From a virus, in IMG/VR virus record IMGVR_UViG_3300046028_000691, positions 1-33,892 of that record: a stretch of 33,892 bases of DNA, one strand, 5' to 3'. The notes under the pieces were generated by a model, which ran no database searches, was not told where the DNA came from, and saw nothing but the letters and a program-made list of their open reading frames with translations. The position numbers were made by a program, and so were the translations under genes. This document shows positions 25,995 through 33,534 of this stretch, piece after piece (position 1 is the stretch's first letter; each line of letters begins with the position of its first letter).

Positions 25995-26876
25995 TCAACC
26001 CTTCTTAGACCATTTCTTGATGACATCCGCTGCGTCTCCAGACGGCGCAGCCGGTTCAACCTTCTTGGTCTCACGAACGACGGGTTCAGCAACAGCCGTT
26101 TCATCTACAGGATTGAATGTAGCACTCGTAGCCGTAGCGACAACCACGGTCTCCTCGCTTTCATCCTGCTGATACACGGTCAACTTAACAGCGTTCTCCG
26201 CTGCCTTCGTTTCCTTCTGACGCTGCACAGCCTCAGCGTCCCCTTCAGGCACAACGCCAATAGGCGAGAACAGCAACTTCGGTACAGGCGACTTGGTGTC
26301 AAACTGCATCTTAGTCACTACGCGACCTGCCGAGATGTTGTTGTTAGCAAGCATCTGGATGTACGGACGGAACGGATACTTACCGCTCTCTTCCTTGCCA
26401 AAGCAAGACGTAGCCGGGAGAACCAACTGCATGACATCCCCGTTCGGATCTTGCGGCAGGACAACAGCCGTACGCCACGACAAACGACAAGCAGCACCGC
26501 TGCCGCCTTGACCAGAACCCTTCACAGAGTACTGACACTTGTCACAAGCGGAGGCTTGCGGATTCTTCACTTCCGGGTCAGGAACCTTAGAGTCTGACGA
26601 CCAACAAACCGGAGCGATCTTCTCACCTTCCTTGTATGCACCCGTGTAGTAAGTGCGGCTCGGTGCGTGAGCCATCTTCACAAAGATCACATTCATGTGA
26701 CGATCTTCGATGGAGCCGATCTCCTTACCCCCCGCCATCTTGCGGAACACGCCGCCCTTGATAGAGATGCGCTTAGCGGCACCGCCACCACCGGCAACTG
26801 CACGGGTATCGTCATCAACACCACCCTGAATCTGGGCGAGTTGGTTTTTCAAACTTGTAATAATGTCGTTACTCAT
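25995..26876 (-). CDS. Zinc-ribbon-like replication protein, candidate ssDNA-binding protein
   Basis: A 293-residue protein. The start at ATG 26876 is chosen because a strong GAGGAA Shine-Dalgarno precedes it; an upstream in-frame start would sit inside the neighbour. The N-terminal part has KNQLAQIQGG and a basic, Gly-rich segment. A central domain includes CDKCQYSVKG and nearby cysteines (ACRLSW, TSCFGKE), suggesting a metal-binding or OB-fold-associated element. The C-terminal ~90 residues are Ala/Thr/Glu/Val-rich and probably disordered, ending in ADVIKKWSKKG. Its place in the operon among helicase, polymerase and primase suggests an SSB role, as in other phages. This is inference; the fold is not certain. 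Confidence 0.5.
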   Translation of the reverse strand: MSNDIITSLKNQLAQIQGGVDDDTRAVAGGGGAAKRISIKGGVFRKMAGGKEIGSIEDRHMNVIFVKMAHAPSRTYYTGAYKEGEKIAPVCWSSDSKVPDPEVKNPQASACDKCQYSVKGSGQGGSGAACRLSWRTAVVLPQDPNGDVMQLVLPATSCFGKEESGKYPFRPYIQMLANNNISAGRVVTKMQFDTKSPVPKLLFSPIGVVPEGDAEAVQRQKETKAAENAVKLTVYQQDESEETVVVATATSATFNPVDETAVAEPVVRETKKVEPAAPSGDAADVIKKWSKKG

Positions 26877-26883
26877 AAATTCC

Positions 26884-27279
26884 TCACTTACTGGCTTTAC
26901 GCACTGAAACACCGTACTCACGCATCACATTTACTCCCGGCGGTAAACCGTCCATAGCGGTCTCCGAAAGGAATTGCTTAAAGTTGCTCTGATGGATGCG
27001 TCTCTCAAGCAACTGAACTGCCTCAGCATCTAAAACGAACTTGTAGAAATTCTCCCAGTCTTGGCAGAAGAAACGTTCGTTCAACTTCCGCATGACTGTG
27101 CCGTGCTTCGTTTTGATACTGTCAGCATTGACTGCATTACACATCTCAAGCATGACTGCTTCCAACTTAGCCATGTCTTCTTTCAACTTGGCATCTGCTA
27201 TCTCGTACTCGCGGAGCAACTTATCGCGCTCCGAGCGTATTAACAAATACGCTTCAACTAATTCATCTGTGTTACCCAT
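26884..27279 (-). CDS. Conserved coiled-coil protein of the replication operon
   Basis: A 131-residue protein whose start overlaps the helicase stop by 8 bases. The N-terminal half is a charged coiled coil (RSERDKLLREYEIADAKLKE). It is followed by ADSIKTKHGTVMRKLNERFF and a conserved C-terminal block (DWENFYKFVL, LLERRIHQSNFKQFL, LPPGVNVMREYGVSVRKASK). The coiled coil followed by an S-x-K-T-x-x-G-T segment is reminiscent of Gp157-like phage proteins, but the match is only of general layout. No catalytic motif. Function unknown. Confidence 0.55.
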   Translation of the reverse strand: MGNTDELVEAYLLIRSERDKLLREYEIADAKLKEDMAKLEAVMLEMCNAVNADSIKTKHGTVMRKLNERFFCQDWENFYKFVLDAEAVQLLERRIHQSNFKQFLSETAMDGLPPGVNVMREYGVSVRKASK

Positions 27280-28867
27280 TTTCTACTTCCTCTAACTCCT
27301 GCTTGTACAGGTCTACTAACTTTTGATGATCGTCAACTTTGCCTTGGAGCATGGTGTAGATCTTCTTCTCAACTTCCGATCCACGCAGATGCACCACTGA
27401 CATTTTGTTGACTTGGCCTACTCTCTCAATACGAGCAATGCACTGTAGATACGTCTCTACTGACATCACCGGTGCCCAGAAAACAACCGTGTCAGCAGCA
27501 GTTAGCGTTACGCCGTGTGATGCCGATTGAGGCTGAATAATCAGGACTCTGGGATCTGTCGCAGTTTGGAATCGGTTGATAATGTCGTGCCGATTCTGTG
27601 CCGAAACACTCCCGTTTATTACCTCGTTCGTTATGCCTTCTTTCGTCAGGAACTCCCCAACGATGTCGATAGCATGAAGGAACGGAACAAATACTACAAC
27701 CTTGTTGGTAGTTTCTTCAAGCACTTCTTTGAGCGCATTTAAACGAGGTGCGATGTCGAACTGCACAACGTCATGCTTGTCCGTGTACACAGCCCCCGAG
27801 GATATCTGTAGAAGTTTGTTAAGAGCCGCTGCCGCATTGACGGCGGAGACTTGCTCTCCGGCTGCTTCTATCAGTAATTGCTTTTTTAACGCATAGTAAT
27901 ACTTGGACGCCTGCGGGCTTAGCTGTACGTCTCGGGTTTGGTAAATAATTTCTGGGAGATCCAGACATTCCTTCTTGGTGTATCTAATCGCCGGTTGTAG
28001 GGCACGGTACACCTCGTCTGTGGCTACGTTCTTTGGAACCCATTTGAACTTACTGACCTGTGCCATAACACGGTCACGCCATGCAGTTGAGAACTTGGGG
28101 ACACGACCGGGGCTGATTAACTTAGCCAAACCATACGCATCGACCGGAGACTGTGCGGCAGGGGTTCCCGTCAGCATCCATAGCCACGTGTCTGCTTGAA
28201 TTAACTTGGCAAGATTCTTCCACCGCTTTGTGCTTGGACTCTTATAGGCATTGGCTTCGTCAATAACGATGAGATCGAACTTGGCTTGCTGCAAGTCTTC
28301 TAGTATGACTGCTGTGCCGTCGTAGTTAATGATCGTGAAGTCAAAGTTTTCATCTAATATCTTCTTACGCTTTGAGGCCGAGCCGTGTGCGACCCCGCAC
28401 GTTCTGTGCATTGCCGTCTTGAAGATGTCGGCTTGCCATGCTGAATACATAATTGACAACGGGCAGATGACTAGTACTTTCTTGATGATGCCCTGTTTCA
28501 TCAGATAGTCAGCAGCCCAGACTACCGCCGATGTCTTACCTGTCCCGGCTTCGTTAAAGCAGAAGGCTCGTTGCCGCAGGGACAAGAACTCTGCCGTGTC
28601 ACGTTGGTGATCAAACGGTTTGTACAATCCCGGCCAGTCGTAATCCCTCTGCATGGGCGAGGGGATCTTGGGCACGTTGGGATTTGGGAGGTAACGATCT
28701 AGGTACTCAGCGAGAGTCTTCATCTCGCCGTGATCCCAACAGATCAGGACTTCCTTACTATGCTTGTTGTCTTTAAGGATTTCGCTACGTTCTAGCCGAG
28801 ATGTGATTTCGGTAGCGAAGTTATTGGATGCGGTTATTTGCACCGCTGCGTTATCTACTATTTGCAT
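27272..28867 (-). CDS. SNF2-family DEAD/H-like helicase
   Basis: A 531-residue protein with AAAGG upstream of ATG 28867. It shows all main SF2/SNF2 motifs in order: Q-like FDHQ, motif I EAGTGKT (Lys111), Ia VLVICPLSIMYSAW, motif II VIDEAN (Asp203-Asn206), motif III WMLTGTPAAQSP, motif IV VVVFVPF, motif V SHGVTLTAAD and motif VI QCIARIERVGQ (from Gln475). Motif II ends in Asn rather than the usual His or Gln. It is an ATP-driven DNA translocase, probably remodelling forks or removing proteins during replication or recombination. Its neighbours (nuclease, polymerase, primase) fit that job. No nuclease or methylase domain is fused to it. Confidence 0.88.
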   Translation of the reverse strand: MQIVDNAAVQITASNNFATEITSRLERSEILKDNKHSKEVLICWDHGEMKTLAEYLDRYLPNPNVPKIPSPMQRDYDWPGLYKPFDHQRDTAEFLSLRQRAFCFNEAGTGKTSAVVWAADYLMKQGIIKKVLVICPLSIMYSAWQADIFKTAMHRTCGVAHGSASKRKKILDENFDFTIINYDGTAVILEDLQQAKFDLIVIDEANAYKSPSTKRWKNLAKLIQADTWLWMLTGTPAAQSPVDAYGLAKLISPGRVPKFSTAWRDRVMAQVSKFKWVPKNVATDEVYRALQPAIRYTKKECLDLPEIIYQTRDVQLSPQASKYYYALKKQLLIEAAGEQVSAVNAAAALNKLLQISSGAVYTDKHDVVQFDIAPRLNALKEVLEETTNKVVVFVPFLHAIDIVGEFLTKEGITNEVINGSVSAQNRHDIINRFQTATDPRVLIIQPQSASHGVTLTAADTVVFWAPVMSVETYLQCIARIERVGQVNKMSVVHLRGSEVEKKIYTMLQGKVDDHQKLVDLYKQELEEVENG

Positions 28868-29022
28868 ACTGTACCTTTGTTACTAAAGGCCCGTATCGTG
28901 GGCTAGACGGCTGACGCCTAGGGGGAATCATCGAGGTAGCGAGTCCCTATCGTCAACTGGCGCGGTTATTGGGGGGAGAAGTGGGTGGGAAACTCCCCTA
29001 CAGCACACTCACGCCTCGTGCA
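28868..29022 (-). other. 155-bp non-coding leader of the helicase gene
   Basis: This is the longest gene-free stretch in the window. No credible coding frame is seen on either strand. On the - strand it contains a promoter-like pair (28927-28956) and a few short inverted repeats: GGCCC (28884-28888) with GGGCT 7 bases later, a GGGA/TCCC pair near 28989-28999, and CACG/CGTG near 29010-29020. None is followed by a T run, so no terminator is called. It likely contains a promoter or leader for the downstream helicase, and possibly protein-binding sites. Confidence 0.45.
28927..28956 (-). promoter_or_regulatory. Sigma70-like promoter candidate upstream of the helicase
   Basis: On the - strand TTGACG (28956-28951; five of six consensus bases) is followed after 18 bases by GATGAT (28932-28927; four of six). 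Transcription would start about 50 bases before the helicase ATG. It lies in the only sizeable non-coding gap of the right arm, which supports it; the match itself is modest. Confidence 0.35.
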
Positions 29023-29277
29023 TTATTTCATAGCACCGCTAGAAGTTCTACGGAAAGAACGGTTTTTTGAAGGTGGCTCCAACTTAGTTCCTGTTGAGTT
29101 ACTGCCACCTTTGGATAGCGCCTTAACGTGGGCGATATCCTTACCCTTTCGGCTAATACCTTTCTTGTCATACGACCGACGCGCACGCTGGCGCTCCATG
29201 CGGTTCTCGTGTTCGCCACGTTCAACCTGCTGCTTGTATTCCTTCTTGTATGGCCGTGCCTTGTTTACGTATGGCAT
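29023..29277 (-). CDS. Small HNH-like endonuclease
   Basis: An 84-residue, very basic protein starting at ATG 29277, preceded by AGGGAG 8 bases upstream. The N-terminus is Lys/Arg-rich (MPYVNKARPYKKEYKQQ, RMERQRARRSYDKKG). The C-terminal half, GKDIAHVKALSKGGSNSTGT and SKNRSFRR, fits the short HNH pattern D-x-H-...-S-K-G-G-S-N-...-K-N-R-S-x-R seen in many phage HNH proteins (metal-binding His, central Asn, closing Asn/Arg). The stop is just before the 155-bp non-coding region. It could be a homing-type or recombination nuclease; cleavage activity is inferred from motif only. Confidence 0.68.
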   Translation of the reverse strand: MPYVNKARPYKKEYKQQVERGEHENRMERQRARRSYDKKGISRKGKDIAHVKALSKGGSNSTGTKLEPPSKNRSFRRTSSGAMK

Positions 29278-29278
29278 C

Positions 29279-29932
29279 TCATCGCTCCCTATAAAATTTG
29301 CAGTTACTGACCGGACACCACCCGCATAGACCGCCCGGCTTCGCCATCCACATATTGTTGTCGTAAGAGATCTGAATTGCACTTAGCACTGGAAGGAAGC
29401 TCTCCCAGAGTTTGTTTATGTCAGATCTCGCATACTCTTCAGTTACGAAAGTATTGTGCATCACGAACAACAAGCCCGCCTTGATCCGCTCAACTTCAGG
29501 AAAATGAGCAAAGGTCATCAAGGCCATCAACTTTAACTGCTTCGGGTCAGGGTAGCGGTTGCTGCCGGTCTTGTAGTCCACGATGTAAGCATCGGCACCG
29601 TCCACAATCAACAAGTCAACGATACCCCGTACCCACCTATCCTCCGAATCAAACGCGCACGGCTCGTGAGTTTTTGATATTGCCATCTCATGCTCACAAT
29701 ATCGCGAGCCGGCTATCGCGATTAGCGCGTCTAACTGTGGCTTAAAACGTTCATAATTCTTGGCAAGTGGTGTCCCGTCACGGACGTAATCCTCGCAAGC
29801 CTTGTGTACAGCCGTACCATAGAGCATCTGCTCCGTGGTTTTCTTAACAAAGTCCTTGGCTACCTTGGTGTGGTAGTACTGCTTCGGACAATTTATGTAG
29901 TCTTTTAGGCTACTGAACGACCACTGGATCAT
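29279..29932 (-). CDS. PD-(D/E)XK nuclease, Cas4/RecB-like with Fe-S cysteines
   Basis: A 217-residue protein. Catalytic elements are in order: GTAVHKACEDYV (His43), RGIVDLLIVDG (Asp106), IVDYKTG (Asp119, Lys121) and QLKLMAL. One cysteine near the N-terminus (Cys15 in NCPKQYY) and three near the C-terminus (CGWCPVSNC) form the four-cysteine pattern of the AddB/Cas4-type 4Fe-4S cluster. This is the standard single-domain phage RecB/Cas4-like exonuclease, usually acting in end processing or recombination. It lies between the polymerase block and the helicase. Its start overlaps the 3' end of the upstream gene by 23 bases. No CRISPR array or other cas gene is nearby, so a CRISPR role is not suggested. 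Confidence 0.87.
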   Translation of the reverse strand: MIQWSFSSLKDYINCPKQYYHTKVAKDFVKKTTEQMLYGTAVHKACEDYVRDGTPLAKNYERFKPQLDALIAIAGSRYCEHEMAISKTHEPCAFDSEDRWVRGIVDLLIVDGADAYIVDYKTGSNRYPDPKQLKLMALMTFAHFPEVERIKAGLLFVMHNTFVTEEYARSDINKLWESFLPVLSAIQISYDNNMWMAKPGGLCGWCPVSNCKFYRER

Positions 29933-30278
29933 TAGGAAAATCGCTTGGAGTTAATTCAGATCTGTATGTTGGCGGCTTAGTTTCTGAAGTCTGAGTTCTG
30001 GTTCTGAAGAATCCTGCGTATTGTGGATATGAAGCCATGAACCTGCGCGAATAGAACGCACGATAATTGTTGTTTAGTTTGAAGCAGGTCAGGCCGTCGC
30101 CTCCCGCATCTATCTCCCATCGAATACGTTCAAACACGGCGTTCACAGAGTAATTTTTATACCCTCGGTTAATCATCTGGAACGTAAACTGTACGAACAT
30201 ATCCCACACTTCGGGATGTTTCCGGTGAAACTCAATCACCTGTTCCCGCATTTCCTCAAGTCTGGATTCATTATTCAT
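29910..30278 (-). CDS. Conserved hypothetical protein linked to DNA polymerase
   Basis: A 122-residue protein. The start chosen is ATG 30278, which overlaps the polymerase stop as TAATG; the TTG two codons earlier is less likely. It is helical at the N-terminus (EEMREQVIEFHRKHPEVWDM) with a conserved core: FQMINRGYKNYSVNAVFERI, RWEIDAGGDGLTCFKLNN and AFYSRRFMASYPQYAGFFRTR. The C-terminal 30 residues are polar and probably flexible. The core pattern is familiar from phage genomes as an unnamed conserved family. Tight coupling to the polymerase gene suggests a replication accessory function. No catalytic motif identified. Confidence 0.65.
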   Translation of the reverse strand: MNNESRLEEMREQVIEFHRKHPEVWDMFVQFTFQMINRGYKNYSVNAVFERIRWEIDAGGDGLTCFKLNNNYRAFYSRRFMASYPQYAGFFRTRTQTSETKPPTYRSELTPSDFPNDPVVVQ

Positions 30279-32137
30279 TAGCAATCTCCGTAAGATTCAC
30301 CCGATTTAGCCTCACAAGCCACGGGCAAACCTTCGGCCCAACTTGGAGGAGTAGACATGACTTCAGTTATAAACGCAACTGCTTGGTCTAATTCATCTTT
30401 TGGTACGACGATCACGGCGGCGTCATGCACCGTCAGGACAGGTCGATATCGCTCTCTGATCTTGAGCATCTGCTCACCAACAATAATCCGAGCCAAGGCT
30501 TGCACGATGTTCTCAACCATCGCCCCGCCCCATATACTCGTGATGCCCTTACGAGACTTATAGATATATTTCTTGTCGCTGAGTCTGAGATCTGGGTATC
30601 GTATAAACAATTTATTTGGGAGGAGTACTCCCGAAGGGGTAGCCCATACACACTTGTTCTTGCCTATCGGGTAAGACTTTAAATTATCAGGCCATGACGA
30701 TAAGTGCGGTAGCGCACTGTCGCAATCTCGCCATAAGTCCGTGATCATGTGGTTGGAGTCACGGTACAGATTCACGATGCGCTTGCACTCGTCTTCAGGC
30801 AGGTCAGCCCCCGGAGGCTGCGTCTTCAGCGTGTGCTGTAACTTCTTAGCCCCTGTGCCGTAGCCCAGTCCGAGGATGCAGGTCTTGCCAACGAACCGTT
30901 CGACCGGATCGGCCTTGCTGATAGGCTTCTTGTAGATCTTCGTAGCAAAGATCGAATACACATCGTCGCCCTTGGCGAACTGTGCGGTGACATCATCCTG
31001 TCCTGCTAACCACGCAAGGATACGCGCCTCAATCTGAGAAGAGTCACAGTTGATAATTACATTGCCTGCGGGGGCCATGATGGACTTCTTCAGCGTTTTC
31101 TTTTTCTTATCACGGCTTGGCAGGTTCTGGAAATTAACCGAGTCCGACCCCGCCCACCGTCCGGTGTGTGCCCCGTAATACTTCAACGGGATTGGAACCT
31201 TACCACCGTTACGCGCACCGATCCCGATAAACCGCTCGATGCGTGACTCCTCGATGGTGGACTTCGTACCCAACCGGACAGAGCAGAGTTGTTGGATGAG
31301 CGGGTCTTCGTGTTCTAATAACTCAATAAACCCTTCGTCGTTTTTAGCAAGTGCAAACGTTTCCTTACCGGTTGTTGGACTAATCTTCATCGGCACAGGA
31401 ATGCCGAGTTCCTTCAGGATGGCAGCGAATTGAGGATTACTGGCTAACTTCGCCCGAACCTCTTCCTCACTCCCAACGTCTAGTACCCCTTTCAATCCCG
31501 CCAAGAGTTCGTTCTTCTCTTGCTTTATCTCTTCAAGTCGCTCGACCAACAGCGCGTCATCCACCGTCAGGGTCGGGATGGTGTACATCCGCAAAGTCAT
31601 GTCGATCAGATCGAGTTCTTCTTGCGGGAAGTAATCCTCGATAAAAAGGTTGAACAACTTGTAAGTAAGATTGACATCGTTAATGCAATAATCCCCATAA
31701 CGATGCAGATCAGCAGGAGCAAAGTCTTGCCGACGCTTCCCAAGGGCATCGACGACTTCCGTACCTTTCTCACCTAAGTTATACCTCTTAACCAGATTCG
31801 CCAGAGATCCGCTTACATCAACGCCATGCTTAGCCCGAGCCATGCACAGGGTGTCGAAGTAGTAGGCAGGAACAATGTCGAAAATAAATGACAGGATGCC
31901 ACCATCGAACTGCGTGTTGTGGCACAGCAGGGCTGACGTACTCCAATCAACTTGGTTCAGCCACGCCTTAATCTCGTCCTTGGTTCCGCTGAACCATTGC
32001 GTCTCGTCCTCATCAATCTTCATCGCCACGCCGACGACTTCAAACAACGGACTACGGATATATTCTTCCGTGGTCATCCGACTGAGACTGAACTGATGTG
32101 AATAGTACGTCTCAAAGTCAAGTGTTACGAATGACAT
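30278..32137 (-). CDS. polA: DNA polymerase, family A, with 3'-5' exonuclease
   Basis: A 619-residue replicative polymerase; GGTGGA precedes the ATG. The exonuclease domain is intact: LDFETY (Exo I), CHNTQFDGG (Exo II) and YCINDVNLTY (Exo III). Polymerase motif A is INCDSSQIEARILAW with Asp365. Motif B (O helix) runs RFVGKTCILGLGYG with Arg414 and Lys418; the residue equivalent to E. coli Pol I Phe762 is Leu422. Motif C is TVHDAAVIVV with Asp572, where the usual Glu after Asp is Ala. There is no 5'-3' exonuclease domain, as is usual in phages. It would synthesise phage DNA with the primase-helicase encoded downstream. Confidence 0.93.
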   Translation of the reverse strand: MSFVTLDFETYYSHQFSLSRMTTEEYIRSPLFEVVGVAMKIDEDETQWFSGTKDEIKAWLNQVDWSTSALLCHNTQFDGGILSFIFDIVPAYYFDTLCMARAKHGVDVSGSLANLVKRYNLGEKGTEVVDALGKRRQDFAPADLHRYGDYCINDVNLTYKLFNLFIEDYFPQEELDLIDMTLRMYTIPTLTVDDALLVERLEEIKQEKNELLAGLKGVLDVGSEEEVRAKLASNPQFAAILKELGIPVPMKISPTTGKETFALAKNDEGFIELLEHEDPLIQQLCSVRLGTKSTIEESRIERFIGIGARNGGKVPIPLKYYGAHTGRWAGSDSVNFQNLPSRDKKKKTLKKSIMAPAGNVIINCDSSQIEARILAWLAGQDDVTAQFAKGDDVYSIFATKIYKKPISKADPVERFVGKTCILGLGYGTGAKKLQHTLKTQPPGADLPEDECKRIVNLYRDSNHMITDLWRDCDSALPHLSSWPDNLKSYPIGKNKCVWATPSGVLLPNKLFIRYPDLRLSDKKYIYKSRKGITSIWGGAMVENIVQALARIIVGEQMLKIRERYRPVLTVHDAAVIVVPKDELDQAVAFITEVMSTPPSWAEGLPVACEAKSGESYGDC

Positions 32138-32294
32138 ATTTCCACCCTTTTGCTGTCTCTACGAAACCTATTGCCGCCATCGCCTCGACTGAGCGGCACT
32201 CACCGAATCTGTACTTGTGCGACCGGAACGATTCCGGGTTAGCGAACTTTCGCTTGCACTCCGTACACCTTCTTTCTTTTACGACGACCGTCAT
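32118..32294 (-). CDS. 58-residue zinc-finger protein (short gene)
   Basis: A small gene between the polymerase and the 72-residue gene, overlapping both. It starts at ATG 32294 with GAGG 7 bases upstream. Its TGA (32118-32120) lies 20 bases inside the polymerase gene. The protein reads MTVVVKERRCTECKRKF then ANPESFRSHKYRFGECRS, giving C-x2-C-x12-H-x6-C, a C2HC-type zinc finger close to the classical C2H2 pattern. The C-terminal part is VEAMAAIGFVETAKGWKYV. It may be a DNA-binding or fork accessory factor (inference). The well-formed finger and the start signal argue for a real gene despite its size. Confidence 0.68.
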   Translation of the reverse strand: MTVVVKERRCTECKRKFANPESFRSHKYRFGECRSVEAMAAIGFVETAKGWKYVIRNT

Positions 32295-32457
32295 CCTTTA
32301 ACCTCGCTACCTCTCGACGTAAATAAATAATCTCATCCCGACACGCCCACAGTACGCTACCAACTGTTAAAAACTTCATCTCTGTTGTTGTAGAGGTGTC
32401 GTTGATGTTGGCAGGGAGTGCTTGAATCAGTTCAAGGATATCATCTTCGATCTCCAC
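32239..32457 (-). CDS. Small hypothetical protein, GTG start
   Basis: A 72-residue protein. The start is GTG 32457, preceded by a very good Shine-Dalgarno (AGGAG about 8 bases upstream) within the end of the HNH gene. The N-terminus is acidic (MEIEDDILELIQALPANIND). The C-terminal half has a short coiled coil (ACRDEIIYLRREVARLKDD) and a basic tail (GRRKRKKVYG). Such acidic-to-basic small helical proteins are frequent in phage early regions. It overlaps the zinc-finger gene by 56 bases, so either could be the less certain of the two. Function unknown. Confidence 0.55.
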   Translation of the reverse strand: MEIEDDILELIQALPANINDTSTTTEMKFLTVGSVLWACRDEIIYLRREVARLKDDGRRKRKKVYGVQAKVR

Positions 32458-32827
32458 CCTTCTTTCTCCTCTTCCTCATAGCCTTACGTGTTAAATCCCA
32501 GTGCAGTATGCGGTGACAGTTGGAGCAGAGAGGGATGCACTTACCCTCTGCTTCTTTGATTGCCTCGGCTATGTTTCTTTGTCTCACAGCCAAGTAGTTA
32601 ACAGATCGCTTACCTTCTTTGATGACATGGTGAAAGTCAATGATAGCCGGGTGTTTTTTCCGACAGTGACTACACCGCTGCTTCGACTTGTACGCGATCC
32701 ACTCTACTCTGTTTTTATCTCTACCCTTCCTTGCTCTCTTGATAACCTCTTGTCTGTTCCCTTCGTACCACTTCCGTGCGTACACCTTCTGCTTGGCCTT
32801 GCGTATGGCCTCGTCCTTGAATGGCAT
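32441..32827 (-). CDS. HNH endonuclease
   Basis: A 128-residue protein with GAGGGGG ahead of ATG 32827. The N-terminal ~50 residues are highly basic (KAKQKVYARKWYEGNRQEVI). The HNH domain has a zinc knuckle with CSHC and CSNCH, and IDFHHV supplies the catalytic His pair; the closing part reads CIPLCSNCHRILHWD. The tail is Lys/Arg-rich. Phage HNH proteins of this type can be homing enzymes or packaging nicking factors. With no intron or terminase nearby, a free-standing homing or recombination role is more likely (inference). Confidence 0.82.
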   Translation of the reverse strand: MPFKDEAIRKAKQKVYARKWYEGNRQEVIKRARKGRDKNRVEWIAYKSKQRCSHCRKKHPAIIDFHHVIKEGKRSVNYLAVRQRNIAEAIKEAEGKCIPLCSNCHRILHWDLTRKAMRKRRKKGGDRR

Positions 32828-32836
32828 GAATCCCCC

Positions 32837-33262
32837 TCAGAGTCGTTTCCTCCAGTACAACGCTCTTGCGAACGAGTACGTGATCTTGGGGGTGTAAAGT
32901 CTGAAGCCGCACGAGATCAGGTTGTTGGCACTTGGTATATTGTCGGTGGTATCCGACACAGCCCATCTATACCCATGCCTTCTAGCCCATTGAACGCGCA
33001 GTCGGATCATCTGCCGCTGAATGCCATACCCCCTGTACGCACTCAGCACACCGCAACGACCCAGATAAATGCCATCCTCCATTTGCTGTGATGGCGACAG
33101 ACAACTAAATCCTATCGGGGTAACTCTGTGATGCGCCATCCACCACACCCCGTCTTCAGGAAAGTACAGATCATCCGCCGGGAGACAGGCCTTTTGCAGC
33201 ACCTTCAACTGCCGCTTGACCCCCGGATCTGAAGCATCGACTTGGCCGTAAGTGATCTTCAT
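32837..33262 (-). CDS. GNAT-family N-acetyltransferase
   Basis: A 141-residue protein. The acetyl-CoA binding motif A is clear: YLGRCGVLSAYRGYGIQRQM with Arg77-Gly78-Tyr79-Gly80-Ile81. This is followed by a helix (RLRVQWARRHGYRW) and the motif B region with SANNLISCGFRLY, where Asn-Asn and Gly-Phe are typical GNAT positions. Length and order fit a single-domain GNAT. The substrate is unknown: phage GNATs are variously proposed to modify host proteins, toxins or small molecules. It sits in a cluster of small early genes upstream of replication genes, so host take-over or protection is possible (inference). Confidence 0.8.
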   Translation of the reverse strand: MKITYGQVDASDPGVKRQLKVLQKACLPADDLYFPEDGVWWMAHHRVTPIGFSCLSPSQQMEDGIYLGRCGVLSAYRGYGIQRQMIRLRVQWARRHGYRWAVSDTTDNIPSANNLISCGFRLYTPKITYSFARALYWRKRL

Positions 33263-33273
33263 GGGTCATAATT

Positions 33274-33528
33274 TTACCTGACCTTTTTACCCATCTGGTA
33301 CTCCAGTTCATTCCTCAAAGTAAGAAGCTCTAACGAAAGGACTGTAGCCTCGTTGGACAACCCCGCTCTCCGTATATTCTGCAATGATCGCTCGACGAGC
33401 GTCTGCTGACTTTGCCCATAGCCCCAAGGGGCAGCACTCATCTCGTCTTTCCACGCGCCGGGCGGGGACAGATTGTCCACAATCATTGACGTTTCCGTTG
33501 CCACCCTCGGCTTTGATTCTGTCGTCAT
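33274..33528 (-). CDS. Small hypothetical protein
   Basis: An 84-residue protein. The N-terminal half is polar and probably disordered (MTTESKPRVATETSMIVDNL, APWGYGQSQQ). The C-terminal half is helical (TLVERSLQNIRRAGLSNEAT and LSLELLTLRNELEYQMGKK). GAGG lies 11 bases before the ATG and spacing to both neighbours is about 6-11 bases, consistent with an operon gene. No recognisable family or motif. Confidence 0.6.
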   Translation of the reverse strand: MTTESKPRVATETSMIVDNLSPPGAWKDEMSAAPWGYGQSQQTLVERSLQNIRRAGLSNEATVLSLELLTLRNELEYQMGKKVR

Positions 33529-33534
33529 ATTGTC

